This document shows positions 21,473 to 32,898 of a DNA stretch of 64,000 nt, piece after piece. Source of the stretch: Isoetes taiwanensis (lineage: Eukaryota > Streptophyta > Lycopodiopsida > Isoetales > Isoetaceae). The DNA is taken from NCBI GenBank assembly GCA_021234155.1, contig JAJEKV010000039.1:11917077-11981076 (forward strand). Direction: 5' to 3'. Position 1 is the stretch's first letter; each line of letters begins with the position of its first letter. The notes beneath the pieces were generated by a model, which was not told the origin of the DNA, made no database searches, and was given only the letters and a program-made list of their open reading frames with translations. Both the position numbers and the translations under genes were made by a program.

Positions 21473-22520
21473 GTGGCATGTTTGAGCCATTTTGTCATGT
21501 TGGAGCTTAGGTGGCATGTTGGAGCCACCTTGGCATGTTTGAGCCTAGGTGGCATGTTAGAGCCACCTTGGCATGTTGGAGCCCACGTGGCATGTTTGAG
21601 ACACCTTGGCATGTTGGAGCCTAGTTGGCATGTTGTAGCCCATGTGGCATGCTTGAGCCACCTTGTCATGTTGGAGCCTAGGTGGCATGTTTGAGCCACC
21701 TTGGCATGTTTGAGTCTAGGTGGCATGTTGAGCCACGGTGGCATGTTGGAGCCTAGGTGGCATGTTTGAGCCAACTTGGCATATTTAAGCCTAGGTGGCA
21801 TGTTGTGAGCCACCTTGGCATGTTGGAGCCTAGGTGGCACGTTGGAGCCAACTTGGCATGTTGGAGCTCACGTGGCATGTTGGAGCCGGGTGGCATGTTG
21901 GAGCCTAGGTGGCAATGTTGGAGCCTATGTGGCATGCTAGGTGGCATGTTGGAGCCCACGTGGCATGTCTGGGCGTGGGTGGCATGTTGGAGCCCAGTTG
22001 GCATGTTGGAGCCTACATGGCATGTTGGAGCCTAGGTGGCATGTTTGAGCCACCTTGGCGCTTGAGCCTAGGTGGCATGTTGGAGCCACCTTGGCATGTT
22101 GGAGCCTAGGTGGCATATTGGAGCCTAGGTGGCACGTTTGGAGCCTAGGTGGCATGCTAGAGCTCCACGAGGCATGTTGGAGCCTAGGTGGCATGTTGGA
22201 GCCCACGTGGCATGTTGAAGCCTTGGTGGCATGTTGGAGCCTAGGGTGGCATGCTAGGTGGCATGTTGAGCCCACGTGGCATGTTGGAGCATAGGTGGCA
22301 TGTTGGAGCCTAGGTGGCATGTTGGAGCCTCGTGGCATGTTTGAGCCACCTTGGCACAGCTTGAGCCTAGGTGGCATGTTGGAGCCACCTTGGCATGTTG
22401 GAGCCTAGGTGGCATGTTGGAGCCTAGGTGGCACGTTGGAGCCTAGGTGGCATGCTGAGAGCTCACGAGGCATGTTGGAGCCTATGTGGCATGTTGGAGC
22501 TCACGTGGCATGTTGGAGAG
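21473..22520 (+). repeat. Minisatellite array 1, 19-bp unit
   Basis: More than 50 units of GGCATGTTGGAGCCTAGGT with variants ending CCACCTT or CCCACGT and one- or two-base length changes. Nineteen is not divisible by three, so all six frames stay open for long stretches and give repetitive pseudo-proteins with no meaning. Confidence 0.95.
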
Positions 22521-22539
22521 GCGGACCCGGGAGGCGGAC

Positions 22540-23490
22540 ATCACAAAGGTTACCGACCAGGGCTTTCCTACTAGTGCTCCTCAGGGAGGGCAAATGCCAA
22601 TGCCTCCCTTCACGAGCCCGGTTTTCCCATCCGGCCAGATTGAATCCACTTTTCAAGTAACCCGCTTGCTGGGTTCAAAAAATTCAAGATCTGTCCGAGA
22701 GAACATATCAAACCGCAAAGTGTCCCGCACGACCATGTAGAAAGCCCGTGCTTTGTCGTTTGGGCAGCGTACAAAGGCTCCGGAATGGAGATTTGACTTC
22801 GCCATGTCGTCGAAACAAATGAAATTACCCTAGGGACCAAGTTACACGGTCATTTTTGCAAAGCAAAAGAAGCACGAACCCTCTACATGGTAGTATTCTA
22901 CACCCTCCGCTTAAGGCCAATTCACTACTGAGCGTGTTGGACATGAGCTACTTTGGCGCTTCTGGAGCGGGGATGGTCTTACGCCACCGAAACTTGGTCT
23001 TCGTGGTAATGTCGATGTTTCGAAGTTCGCTGGCGTAGTCGGATCACGGTGGGTGGGGGAGAGTTGCCCGTCCGTGGCGGGGACCTTCGAGGAGAGGACA
23101 TTTTGGGTCGAAGCGCTCGAAGGTTTTAGGGCTCCGCTCTTAAAGCGCCAACGCCCTCCCACTACCTCATGACATTATGCAAGATCACGGTCCAACGGCT
23201 GGGGTATGGCCTCTAAAACGTAAACCCTGTGCCTTGCCAAGTTATTGTGGGGTTTACGTTATGGAGGCCAAAACGTGGTCAGTTGCACTTGGGACCTGGT
23301 ATACCTTTTTCAAACATGCATGCGGAGCCATGGCAACTGAAATAACCAGCTCTATTGGCGATCCCGAATCATTCCAAAAACATTTGCTACTACAAAATGT
23401 GTTCTTGACTTCTAATTGCGACACTGGGAGGAGGGTAAATCCAAACCCCATTTTGTCAGTTTCTATTGCTTCTTGTTTTTGACTGCAGCT
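22540..23490 (+). repeat. Repeat family R, most complete copy
   Basis: A dispersed unit of about 0.95 kb recognised in five places. Landmarks are GGAGGGCAAATGCCAATGCC (22585), AAGATCTGTCCGAGAGAACA (22688), GTTGGACATGAGCTAC (22939), the hairpin arms 23208-23227 and 23250-23269, and GTAAATCCAAACCCCAT (23436). It is not assignable to a known superfamily. Long open frames occur but are not conserved between copies. Confidence 0.7.
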
Positions 23491-25760
23491 TCTCGACCAT
23501 GTCTCAAGTGCAACTGAATAAAACTCGACCTCCATAACGTAAACCCTACAATAACCTAGCAACACCACGGGGGTTTACGTTTTTGGAGGCCAAAACGTGG
23601 GTCGACTTCTTTGATAACTAGGTGGATCATTTCTAAACATGCATGGGGAGCCACGAGAACTGAAATACGAGTAGTTTTGATCTATTGGCCAACCCGGTGA
23701 TCCCAAACAATTTTCTTGCATAAAGGCTCTAGACTTTTAATTGCAAAACTAGGAGGAGATTAAATCCAAACCCCATTCCGGGTTTCTCACGCCTCGTGTT
23801 TTCAAACGCCTTTTTGCTTTCGACCATGTCCCAAGTGCAGCGGACCAAAGCGACCTCCATAGCGTAAACCCTACAATAACACGGCAAGGCAATGGGGTTT
23901 ACGTTTTGGAGGCTATACCCTAGCCAGATTGGACCAAGATCTTGCACAATGTCATGAGGTAGTGGGAGGGCATTGACGCCAGAAGACGGAGCCCTAAAAC
24001 CTTCCAGAAGCAGTTCGACCCAAAATGTCCTCTCTGGAAGGTCCCTGGCCACGGACGGGCAACTCTCCCACCCCGGGCGTGATCGACTCGCCAGCGAACT
24101 CAAAACATCGACATTACCACGGAGACCAAGTTTCAGGCGTAAGACCACCCCCGCTCCGAAGCGCCAATGTAGCTCATGTCCAACACGTTCGTAGTGAATT
24201 GGCAATAGCGGAGGGTGCAGAATACTGCCATGTAGAGGGTTCGTGTTTCTTTTGCTGCAAAAAATGGCCGTGTAACTTGGTCCCTAGGGTAATTTCGCTG
24301 TTTTGGACGACATGGCGAAGTCAAATCCCCATTCCGGAGCCTTTGTACTGCCCGAGCGACAAAACACTTGGGTTTCTACGATTGGCCGATTGCGGGACAC
24401 TTTGCGGTTTGATGTGTTCTCCGGACAGATCTTGAATTTTTTTGAACCCCGCCAAGCAAGTTACTTGGCGTGGATTCAAGCGGCCGGATAGGGAAACGGG
24501 TTCGGGAAGGGAGGCATTGGCATTTGCCCTCCGGAGGCTGCGGTAGGAAAGCCCTGCCTCGGTAAATCAAACCCCATTTCGTCGGTTTCTATTGCTTCTT
24601 GTTTTCAAGCTGCGGCTTCGACCATGTCTCAAGTGCAAGCGAATAAAACTTCGACCTCCATAGCGTAAACCCTACAATAACACGGCAAGGAGCCGGGGTT
24701 TACGTTTTGGAGGCCATACCTCCTAGTCCGGTGGACCGGGATCTTGCACAATGTCATGAGGTAGTGGGAGGGCATTGGCGGCTAGTAGGCGAGCCCTAAA
24801 ACCTTCGAAGCGGTTCGACCCAAAGGTCCCTCCGGAAGGTCCACGGCCACGGGACGGGCAACTCTCCCACCGAGGCGTGATGGGACTTTGCCAGCGGATT
24901 CAAAACATCGACATTACCTTGGAGACCAAGTTTTAGGGCGTAAGACCACCCTCGCTCGAGGAAGCGCCAAAGTAGCTCATGTCTAACTGCGTTCAGTGAA
25001 GTGAATTGGCCTTAGCGGAGGGTGCGAATATCTCGCCATGTAGAGGGTTCGTGTTTTTTTCTTTGCAAAAATGACCAGGTGTAACTTGGTCCCTAGGGTA
25101 ATTTATTTGTTTGGACGACATGGCGAAGTCAAATCTCCATTCCGAACCTTTGTCTTTACTGAGCGACAAAACACTTGGGTTTCTACGATTCATTTGCGAG
25201 GACACTTTGCTTGGTTTGATATGTTCTCCGGACGGATCTTGAATTTTTTGAACCTTTCGAAGCAAGTTACTTGAAGCGTGGATTCAAGCGGATTCGGATA
25301 GGAAACGGGTTAGGGAAGGGAGGCATTGGCATTTGCCCTCCGGAGGAGCAGCGGTAGGAAAGCACTGCCGGTAAATCAAACCCCATTTCGATGGGTTTCT
25401 ATTGCTTCTTGTTTTCAACTGCGCGACTTCTAGACCATGTCTCAAGTGCAAGCCCGAATAAAACTTCGACCTCCATAGCGTAAACCCTACAATAACTTTG
25501 GCAAGGCACGGGGTTTTATGTTTTGGAGGCCATACCCTAGATGATTGGACCGGGATCTTGCACAATGTCATGAGGTAATGGGAGGCGTTGGCCTTGAGAA
25601 GATGGAGCCCTAAAACCTTCCAGAAGCAGTTCGACCCAAAGGTCATCTCTGGAAGGTCCCTAGCCACGGACGGGCAACTCTCCCACCCCGGAACTGTCAT
25701 CTAACTCTGCCAACGGACTCGAAACATCGACATTACCCTGGAGACCAAGTTTCGTGTGAA
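23491..25760 (-). repeat. Repeat family R, mosaic of inverted copies
   Basis: After a short plus-sense piece centred on the hairpin at 23527-23592, three R units follow in inverse orientation: about 23800-24575, 24576-25385 and a partial 25386-25760. Each keeps the paired hairpin arms (23850-23913, 24652-24715, 25467-25531). The second and third units differ from the first mainly by small indels in GC-rich spots. Confidence 0.7.
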
Positions 25761-26118
25761 GACCATCCTGCTCCATCTCCTCGACAACCTTTCAGAGATC
25801 CATCTCCAGGGGTCTGGCCTCTCCCCTCTGGTGAGAAAGCTGCGCAAAGTCCTGGCCTGGTTCGAGTTGGGGAAGTATGTCAGCGCATTAAGTTCTTCAG
25901 ATCCCTCTATTCTATTCCTTGCCAAACTCCTCTACCATCATATTTCTTGCATAAAGTCCTAGTCATCATGTCCATGTCACCATCATCTAGCCATGTCACC
26001 TAAAATTTGCCAACATCACCCAATGAAAAAGACCAAAGATGGACATCTTTTCATTTTGACCTAGTCAAAACTTGACCTTGCTTACTTGGCATGCCATGTC
26101 ACCACTTGGGGTGTCTAG

Positions 26119-27718
26119 GTGGCATGCTTGAGCCTAGGTGGCATGCCTGAGCCACCTTGGCATGTTGGAGTCTAGGTGGCATGTTGGAGCCCACGTGGCA
26201 TGTTTGAGCCACCTTGGCATGTTTGAGCCTAGGTGGCATGTTAGAGCCACGGTGGCATGTTGGAGCCTAGGTGGCATGTTTGAGCCAACTTGGCATATTT
26301 AAGCCTAGGTGGCATGTTGTGAGCCACCTTGGCATGTTGGATCCCTAGGTGGCATGGTGGAGCCCACGTGGCATGTTTGAGCCACCTTGGCATGTTGAGC
26401 CCTAGGTGGCATGTTGGGACCTAGGTGGCATGTTTGAGCCCACCTTGGCATGTTTGACCCACTTGGCATGTTTGAGCCTAGGTGGCATGTTGGAGCCTAG
26501 ATGGCATGTTTGAGCCACCTTGGCATGTTGGAGCCTAGGTGGCATGTTGGAGCCCACGTGGCATGTTTGAGCCTAGGTGGCATGTTAGAGCCACGGTGGC
26601 ATGTTAGAGCCGCGGTGGCATGTTGGAGCCTAGGTGGCATGTTTGAGCCAACTTGGCATATTTAAGCCTAGGTGGCATGTTGTGAGCCACCTTGGCATGT
26701 TGGAACCTAGGTGGCATGGTGGAGCCCACATGGCATGTTTGAGCCACCTTGGCATGTTGGAGCCTAGGTGGCATGTTTGAGCCCACCTTGGCATGTTTGA
26801 GCCACGGCATGTGTGAGCCTAGGTGGCATGTTGGAGCCTAGGTGGCATGTTTGAGCCACCTTAGCGCGTTGAAGCCTAGGTGGCATGTTGGAGCCACCTT
26901 GGCATGTTGGAGCCTAAGTGAGCACGCATGGCATGTTTGAGCCTATGTGGCATGTTTGAGCCACCTAGGAATGTTGGAGCCTAGGTGGCATGTTGGAGCC
27001 CGTGGCATATTTGAGCCACCTTGGCAAGTTGGAGCATAGGTGGCATCTTTGGAGCTGCGTGGGATGTTTGAGCGTTGGAGCCTAAGTGGCATGTTTGAGC
27101 CATTTTGCATGTTGGAGCCTAAGTGGCATGTTGGAGACCCGCGATTGGCATGTTTGAGCCTAGGTGGCATGTTTGAGCCACCTTGGCATGTTGGACCCAC
27201 GTGGCATGTTGGCCCGTGGCATGTTTGAGCCACCTTGGCATGTTGGAGCCCTAGGTGGCATGTTGAAGCCCATGTGGCATGTTTGAGCCACCTTGTCATG
27301 TTGGAGCCTAGGTGGCATGTTTGAGCCACCTTGGCATGTTGGAGCCTAGGTGGCATGTTGGAGCCCCGTGGCATGTTTGAGCCACTTTGGCATGTTTGAG
27401 CCTAGGTGGCATGTTAGAGCTACGGTGGCATCTTTGGAGCCTAGGTGGCATGTTTGAGCCAACTTGGCATATTTAAGCCTAGGTGACATGTTGTGAGCCA
27501 CCTTGGCATGTTGGAGCCTAGGTGGCATGGTGGAGCCCACGTGGCATGTTTGTGCCACGTTGGCATATTGGAGCTTTGCATGGCATGTTAGAGCCAGCGT
27601 GGCATGTTGGAGCCACCTTGGCATGTTGGAGCCACCTTTGTGGCATGTTTGAACCACCTTGTGTATGTTTGAGCCACCTTGGTGGCATGTTTGAAACCAC
27701 CTTGGCATGTTTGAGCTG
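26119..27718 (+). repeat. Minisatellite array 2, 19-bp unit
   Basis: The same GGCATGTTGGAGCCTAGGT family as array 1, roughly 80 units. The two arrays flank the R block. Internal segments repeat as higher-order blocks: the phrase with AACTTGGCATATTTAAGCC occurs near 26286, 26648 and 27459, and once in array 1 near 21771. Confidence 0.95.
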
Positions 27719-27774
27719 ATTGGGACTGAGATCATGTGCATATCTTTGAAAAAATGGATTTGAGGCATAAAAAG

Positions 27775-27955
<181 letters not shown>

Positions 27956-28280
27956 CCTCCGCATACTTGCCTTTACCACAGGGATCTGATAGACTTGTTG
28001 GTTCCCATGGATGTTAAAGTTAAATTCAGTTCAATTCAATTTTGGGATCTTCATAATGCCTTTGCATTCTAGTTTTCTATAAGCATGAGGGGTAAAGGGA
28101 CAATAGATGAGATATTGCATTTTGCACGGTTTGCACCCCCTCAAAGGAATACAAATCAAATTCTTGATGGTTTTGTTATGCAAAAATAGGTGTTAAGTAA
28201 TTGAAGTAACTTGTCTTACATGGAATACTAGTATAAGGACATGTGATGATGGGTGCGTGCATCACATGTAACAAATCAAG

Positions 28281-28750
28281 TACTCTGTCCTACCACTATA
28301 AAGACCTGTGATATGAAAGGATAGGACATGTAGAGAATCAAGTATTCTTTCCTACTTCTATAAAGACATGTGACAATAGAAGTATTACACATGTAGTAAT
28401 TCATGTATTCTTTCCTACAATGCCTTAGCAAATAAAGTACTCTGTCCTACTACTATAAAGACATGTGACATGTAAGCATATGACATGTAGAGAATCAAGT
28501 ATTCTTTCCTACTTCTATAAAGACATGTGACAATAGAAGTATTACACATGTCATAATTCATGTATTCTTTCCTACAATGCCTTAGCAAATAAAGTACTCT
28601 GTCCTACTACTATAAAGACATGTGAATGGAAGTATAGGACATGTAGAGAATCAAATATTCTTTCCTACATCTATAAAGACATGTGACAATAGAATTATTA
28701 GACATGTAGAAATTCAAGTATTCTTTCCTACAGTGGATTGTATTATAAAA
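28281..28750 (+). repeat. 157-bp tandem repeat, three copies, right subterminal region of element A
   Basis: TACTCTGTCCTAC recurs at 28281, 28438 and 28595. Each period holds two related halves with ATTCTTTCCTAC, TATAAAGACATGTGA and ACATGTAGAGAATCAAG. The density of ACATGT palindromes close to the element end suits a transposase-binding region. Confidence 0.85.
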
Positions 28751-28935
28751 TGACATGTCACAATAGAAGAAACTACAAAACAACAGTGGATGTTTTAGTC
28801 CACTGAAAAAAGAACACCATTATCGAACAAAACCATACCTCCACAAATCCACATGTAGGATTCTTTGAAAACAGGACATGTAGACCTACCAAAACTGATG
28901 TTTTCAACAGTGGACCAAAAACCGGGGTGAGTGTG

Positions 28936-30110
28936 ATATGGACAATTCTGCATGAAGTGTCCAGGCCTCATACACCTGTAACATGCCTTATCTCGGCGCA
29001 GCTGTTCTCTGGCCTCTTTAGGAATGGACTGTAAGAGGTTTCGAACTTCCTTACCAGTATTGTTCTGCTTATCTGGCGTGCTAAAAGCGACTTTCTTCTC
29101 TGGCGGGCGCCGTGAAGAGTTTGGCGAGAGGGGCCCGGACTTGGAGAAGCGGGGTTTGTAAGGTGTGGGCGGCCTGGTAGGTGGCTGCGAGTAAGGAGGC
29201 GGGGCGGATCTTGATTCCTTGGTATGTCCTCCTCGAGGCTCAATGCTTTAGCCTCGGCCGCAACTGATTTTGGTCGATGGCCTTAACCATCCGTTTGATC
29301 GATGGTGCCAAACCCTCAATATAGCCTTCCGCGCCCTTTTCTCATTCATACCCGGTACATACAGTCTCGGGCACATAAACTCATCCGTGTAAGCACATGC
29401 GGACATACTCTTCTGCTCCAACTTGTAGAAAGTCACGGATCTGTTGGCATTTATGTGCCACGGGGCACATAATGCGATTTGAAGGCCTTGGCAAACTTTT
29501 ACGAAGTTGCATCTACTCTGTCGGATGTTTGGCTCTGCGGCATAGCCCTTCCACCAAATCACGGGCAGCTCGGTAAAGGTTTGTGGTGGCAACCTTTCTG
29601 TATCCTTCTCTATCATGCCATAGGACTGCCGAACTCCTTCATTTCGTCCGGCCGAGGATTGGCATTCAAGCCGCCTCTAGATTTCCCATCAAACTGGGCC
29701 AATTTCCTATTCTTCCATATACTAGTTATGGTTTGTATCCCTTTGTCTTTGCGGTACTCCTTATCGGCGCTTTGCATGGCCACCCGGATGATGCGGATGA
29801 TTCGGATGACCTTGAAGTGGCGGACTTTGAGGAGGTGGCACTTGTCTCTAGAGGAACTCCGTCGGCGTTTAGGCTGGGGCCTCTTTGTAGCAGTCACAGG
29901 GCTGGTTTGTGGTGGGGGCGGCTTTGTGTGAAGGCGGACTAGGCGACGGAGGTAACTTCCGGTCCGTCTTCTTGTACATCTTTGTGGTGGGTTAGCATGC
30001 AACACATAGGCCTGTAACTTCGCCTATTTGTCTTTTCATTAGCATCAATTCTTGCTTTCGGGTGTTAACCGACCGGCGTTTGAGGTGTGTACGCCGGTGG
30101 CATTGCGGTG
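28936..30110 (-). pseudogene. Chromovirus gag
   Basis: The zinc knuckle CYRCMRPGHFMQNC (C-x2-C-x4-H-x4-C) lies next to element A at 28.94-28.99 kb. Upstream, in broken frames, are FYKLEQKSMSACAYTDEFM, LYVPGMNEKRARKAI and a Pro/Ser-rich linker. Further upstream QFDGKSRGGLNANPRPDE and a start-like MPPAYTPQTPVG appear near 30.1 kb. At least five frameshifts or stops are present. Gag packages the RNA and forms the particle. Confidence 0.75.
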
Positions 30111-32616
30111 CCGATCTATATTAAACATACGATGATATAAGAAAGAGTACGATAACAGTAAGTGTTATAACAAAGTCATTTTGGGTAGTATCGAGAAACA
30201 CAAAGTGAACACGAAAAAGGGCCGGAAGATTCAAATTACAAAGCGAAATAGCGGTTACATTAAAAAGTTCATCGCGAACACGGTTATAAACTTATAGTTA
30301 TATAATACATAAAGGGGGGCGTCTGAGGCCATTTCCTTATTTCATACTGAACATAGGAACACAAAGTGGAGGATTCGGCTTAGGGGTTTGCAAAGGGATA
30401 CATGACGGAATAGCGCACACTCTCACGCACAGTTCGGACGAGCTTGTAGCGTGCCCAAGCCTGGATGATAGCGGGTTGATAATCCCAAGTGGGGCTAATG
30501 ATGAGAAGGTTGAAAAGCCTCGTAGCGGCGTAGAAGATTTGCCGAGGTGATCATTGGCATCCTCGAAGGCTTCATGCGGACATATTCCGGTAGTCCCATG
30601 TCTTGTGAGAGGGTCCATTTCAAATCATCAAAAGCCCGTTCTCGGAGGAGGGTAACTATCGCCATCCCTTGTCCAGGATCATATGGTTCTTTCGGCTCTG
30701 CGAGATTCCCTCATCTCGTCTCCACTTTCTCGCTCAGGATACTTTCGCCCGTACCTTTGCCCGTAATCTGTTCGGGAGGTCCTTGGTCATCCCTCAATAT
30801 ACGTTACGTGATCCTCTCTTCATTACTCCTCAATGTTTCTTACGCAAAGCGGCGCGATGAGCATATAGTACCAAAGAATTCCAAGAGATATAATGGCGCA
30901 TCATGGAAGAGATCCATTCAAAATTATATTGGCATTACATATTGATTGATACAATAGCGGTAATCATAAAGGATAACACATCACAGTGATAACCATGGCT
31001 TAAGACATTGCCAATGAAAATTTTACGATGATTTGAATGCAAAATACATAATACAATCATCTAGGAGCTAGGTCCCTCGTCTTCGTCCATTGGGTGAGGA
31101 GGTGGGCGATAGCATCAAAGTGGCGCTAGGGCTAGCGAAAGAGGCGGCTCGAGCTCTTTGCCTCGGTGGTAAGCAAGTAGCCAAAGGCTGCCACAAGGGC
31201 GCATGTTAGCGCTTGACCGCCCGTCCCCAATCTTTGCTATAGCCAAATCTCTACGGACCAAAGTAATGGTGGTGATGTGATAGTCAATCTTCTTATGGCC
31301 GCTGAAGTAGATATGGCTCGGGCCCACCAAGAAAGCTTGAGGAAGAAGGCCCTAGGTTCTTAGAGAAAAATAGCACCTCTCCTTGGCGGAATTTGAGAGA
31401 AAGAATCGGGCCACATGGTTGCCCATTGCCCTAACGAGGGTCGGGTGGAGGTTTTTCAGCTTCCTTTTCCAAATTGATGGGGAGTTTCTCCTCTTCTTCT
31501 TCTTCCCTGTCATCCTCAAGGCTGACCTTGGTGTCCCAAAGGTCTTCCTCGTCTGATCCACTTCTCCCATGGTGATTTGCAGAGGCGGCGGTTCAGAGAA
31601 ATGGATGGCGTGTCGGGCATAAAGCCGCTCTTGGAGGCTGGGGTGTGTCGGTTAGTAGAAGCTGGCGAAGTGACAAAAAGAGTCTCAATGGGCTCTTGCT
31701 CTTGGAACCCCGATATGCCAAGAGGCTCTCTACTTTGGGCGAGGTTACAACGGTGTGGTGAAATCGATGAAGTCATCTTGGCAATACTCATAAGATCATA
31801 AAGAATTTCTATTTTCTTTTGGGCGAATCGATGGAAGAAGCGGTAGGCCCACATGATATCCTCAAAGATCAGGTACTCTTGGTCATTCAAAGTCTTGCGG
31901 GGAAAAGTTTAACCCTTCGAGCTTAAGGGCTTTTTGTCGGTGGCGGGGGCTTACAGTAGCAAGTTCCTTCCATCTTACGAAATCCTGCTCATTGGCGACC
32001 GTCATCTTAAGGTCGAGGAGGTAGAGGCGTAGAAGAATGCGTCAGGAATCTCCTCATCCTCTATGTCTTGGTCCATAATGGCGGCCGGTCGCGAATCGGG
32101 CCTCAAAACAGGTTTCCCGATCTATTGTAGCAATAGGGAGGTCGGTCCCTCGCCGTCGATGCCTTTGATGGCGTTGCGGGCATGCTCATCACCCCTAACA
32201 TCAGTGCGGGGTGTGAAAATCAAGATAGAGCTGCCCATCGTCTTCATTGCAAGCGCATGTCACGGTACAATCTCCTCATAATAGAGGCTGAAGAAAGCGG
32301 CATAATCCGGATGGGCCTGCATGTTGGAGATAAGGTCTACTGCTTTGAAGCGGTGGGGTGAAGAAGATCAAAGGGAACCGCGGGGGTCCCAATGCTCTCC
32401 GATCTAAGTACCCTAGCTGCTGCGGGGTTAGGCGAGCCATGAAGAATGAAAGGCGCAAAGGAGGAGAAATTTGAAGCAAGAAGGAAAATGAAACCCTAAT
32501 GGCCAAAAAGGGGTTTTATACTTTTTGGCACGTTTCCCAAAATTATTATTAAAATTTTTATTTACTTAATAATATATTTCCAAAAAAAATGTTTTTATAT
32601 TCACAACCCCAAAAAT
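30111..32616 (-). other. Unexplained chromovirus stretch with decayed coding sequence
   Basis: The minus strand has recurrent open stretches in shifting frames. MARLTPQQLGYLDRRALG is near 32440. ISNMQAHPDYAAFFSLYYEE is near 32300. DQEYLIFEDIMWAYRFFHRF is near 31880. Codon-like structure suggests a former gene of 400 or more codons ahead of gag. I do not recognise the family. It could be an accessory frame of the element or another insertion. Confidence 0.4.
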
Positions 32617-32898
32617 GTGAATATACGACCCTCGGCCGTATACATACGGGGACTTTCCCCTCCCATGGCAACCAACTTGCCATAAGCAGGGCCCTCCGTC
32701 TAACTCGGGCCGTCTATAATAAGACGCTAAAGTGAAGGATTAAAATTTTTACGCCTTCAATGAAAACGTAGCGGAGCGTGAATACAAGGGTTAGCACACA
32801 GCATAGATCATATATAAATAACCACCACGAAGGGTGGCACATCCATCCAAATACCAACGGCAAAGAATATGCATCTAAACCTAAGAAAACACCCCAAA
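32617..32898 (-). repeat. Extra LTR fragment inside the chromovirus
   Basis: The sequence matches positions about 12583-12875 of the 3' LTR (CGACCCTCGGCCGTA ... CTAAGAAAACACCCC) and then ends abruptly. Inside, a short LTR segment is replaced by ATTAAAATTTTTA, which also occurs just outside at 32541. The edge CCAAAAATG also recurs nearby at 32608. Confidence 0.75.

Noticed and set aside
21451-22660. Many long open frames on both strands rich in Cys, His, Met, Leu, Trp and Gly
   Set aside because: They are frames through a 19-bp minisatellite; the unit length cycles through all frames and no start or end is conserved.
23729-24205. 158-codon minus-strand frame in repeat R as a gene
   Set aside because: The frame is not open in the other R copies and crosses the hairpin; no domain is seen.
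28281-28750. CRISPR-like array
   Set aside because: Three 157-bp periods with related halves; no short repeat alternating with unique spacers, and a plant nuclear setting.
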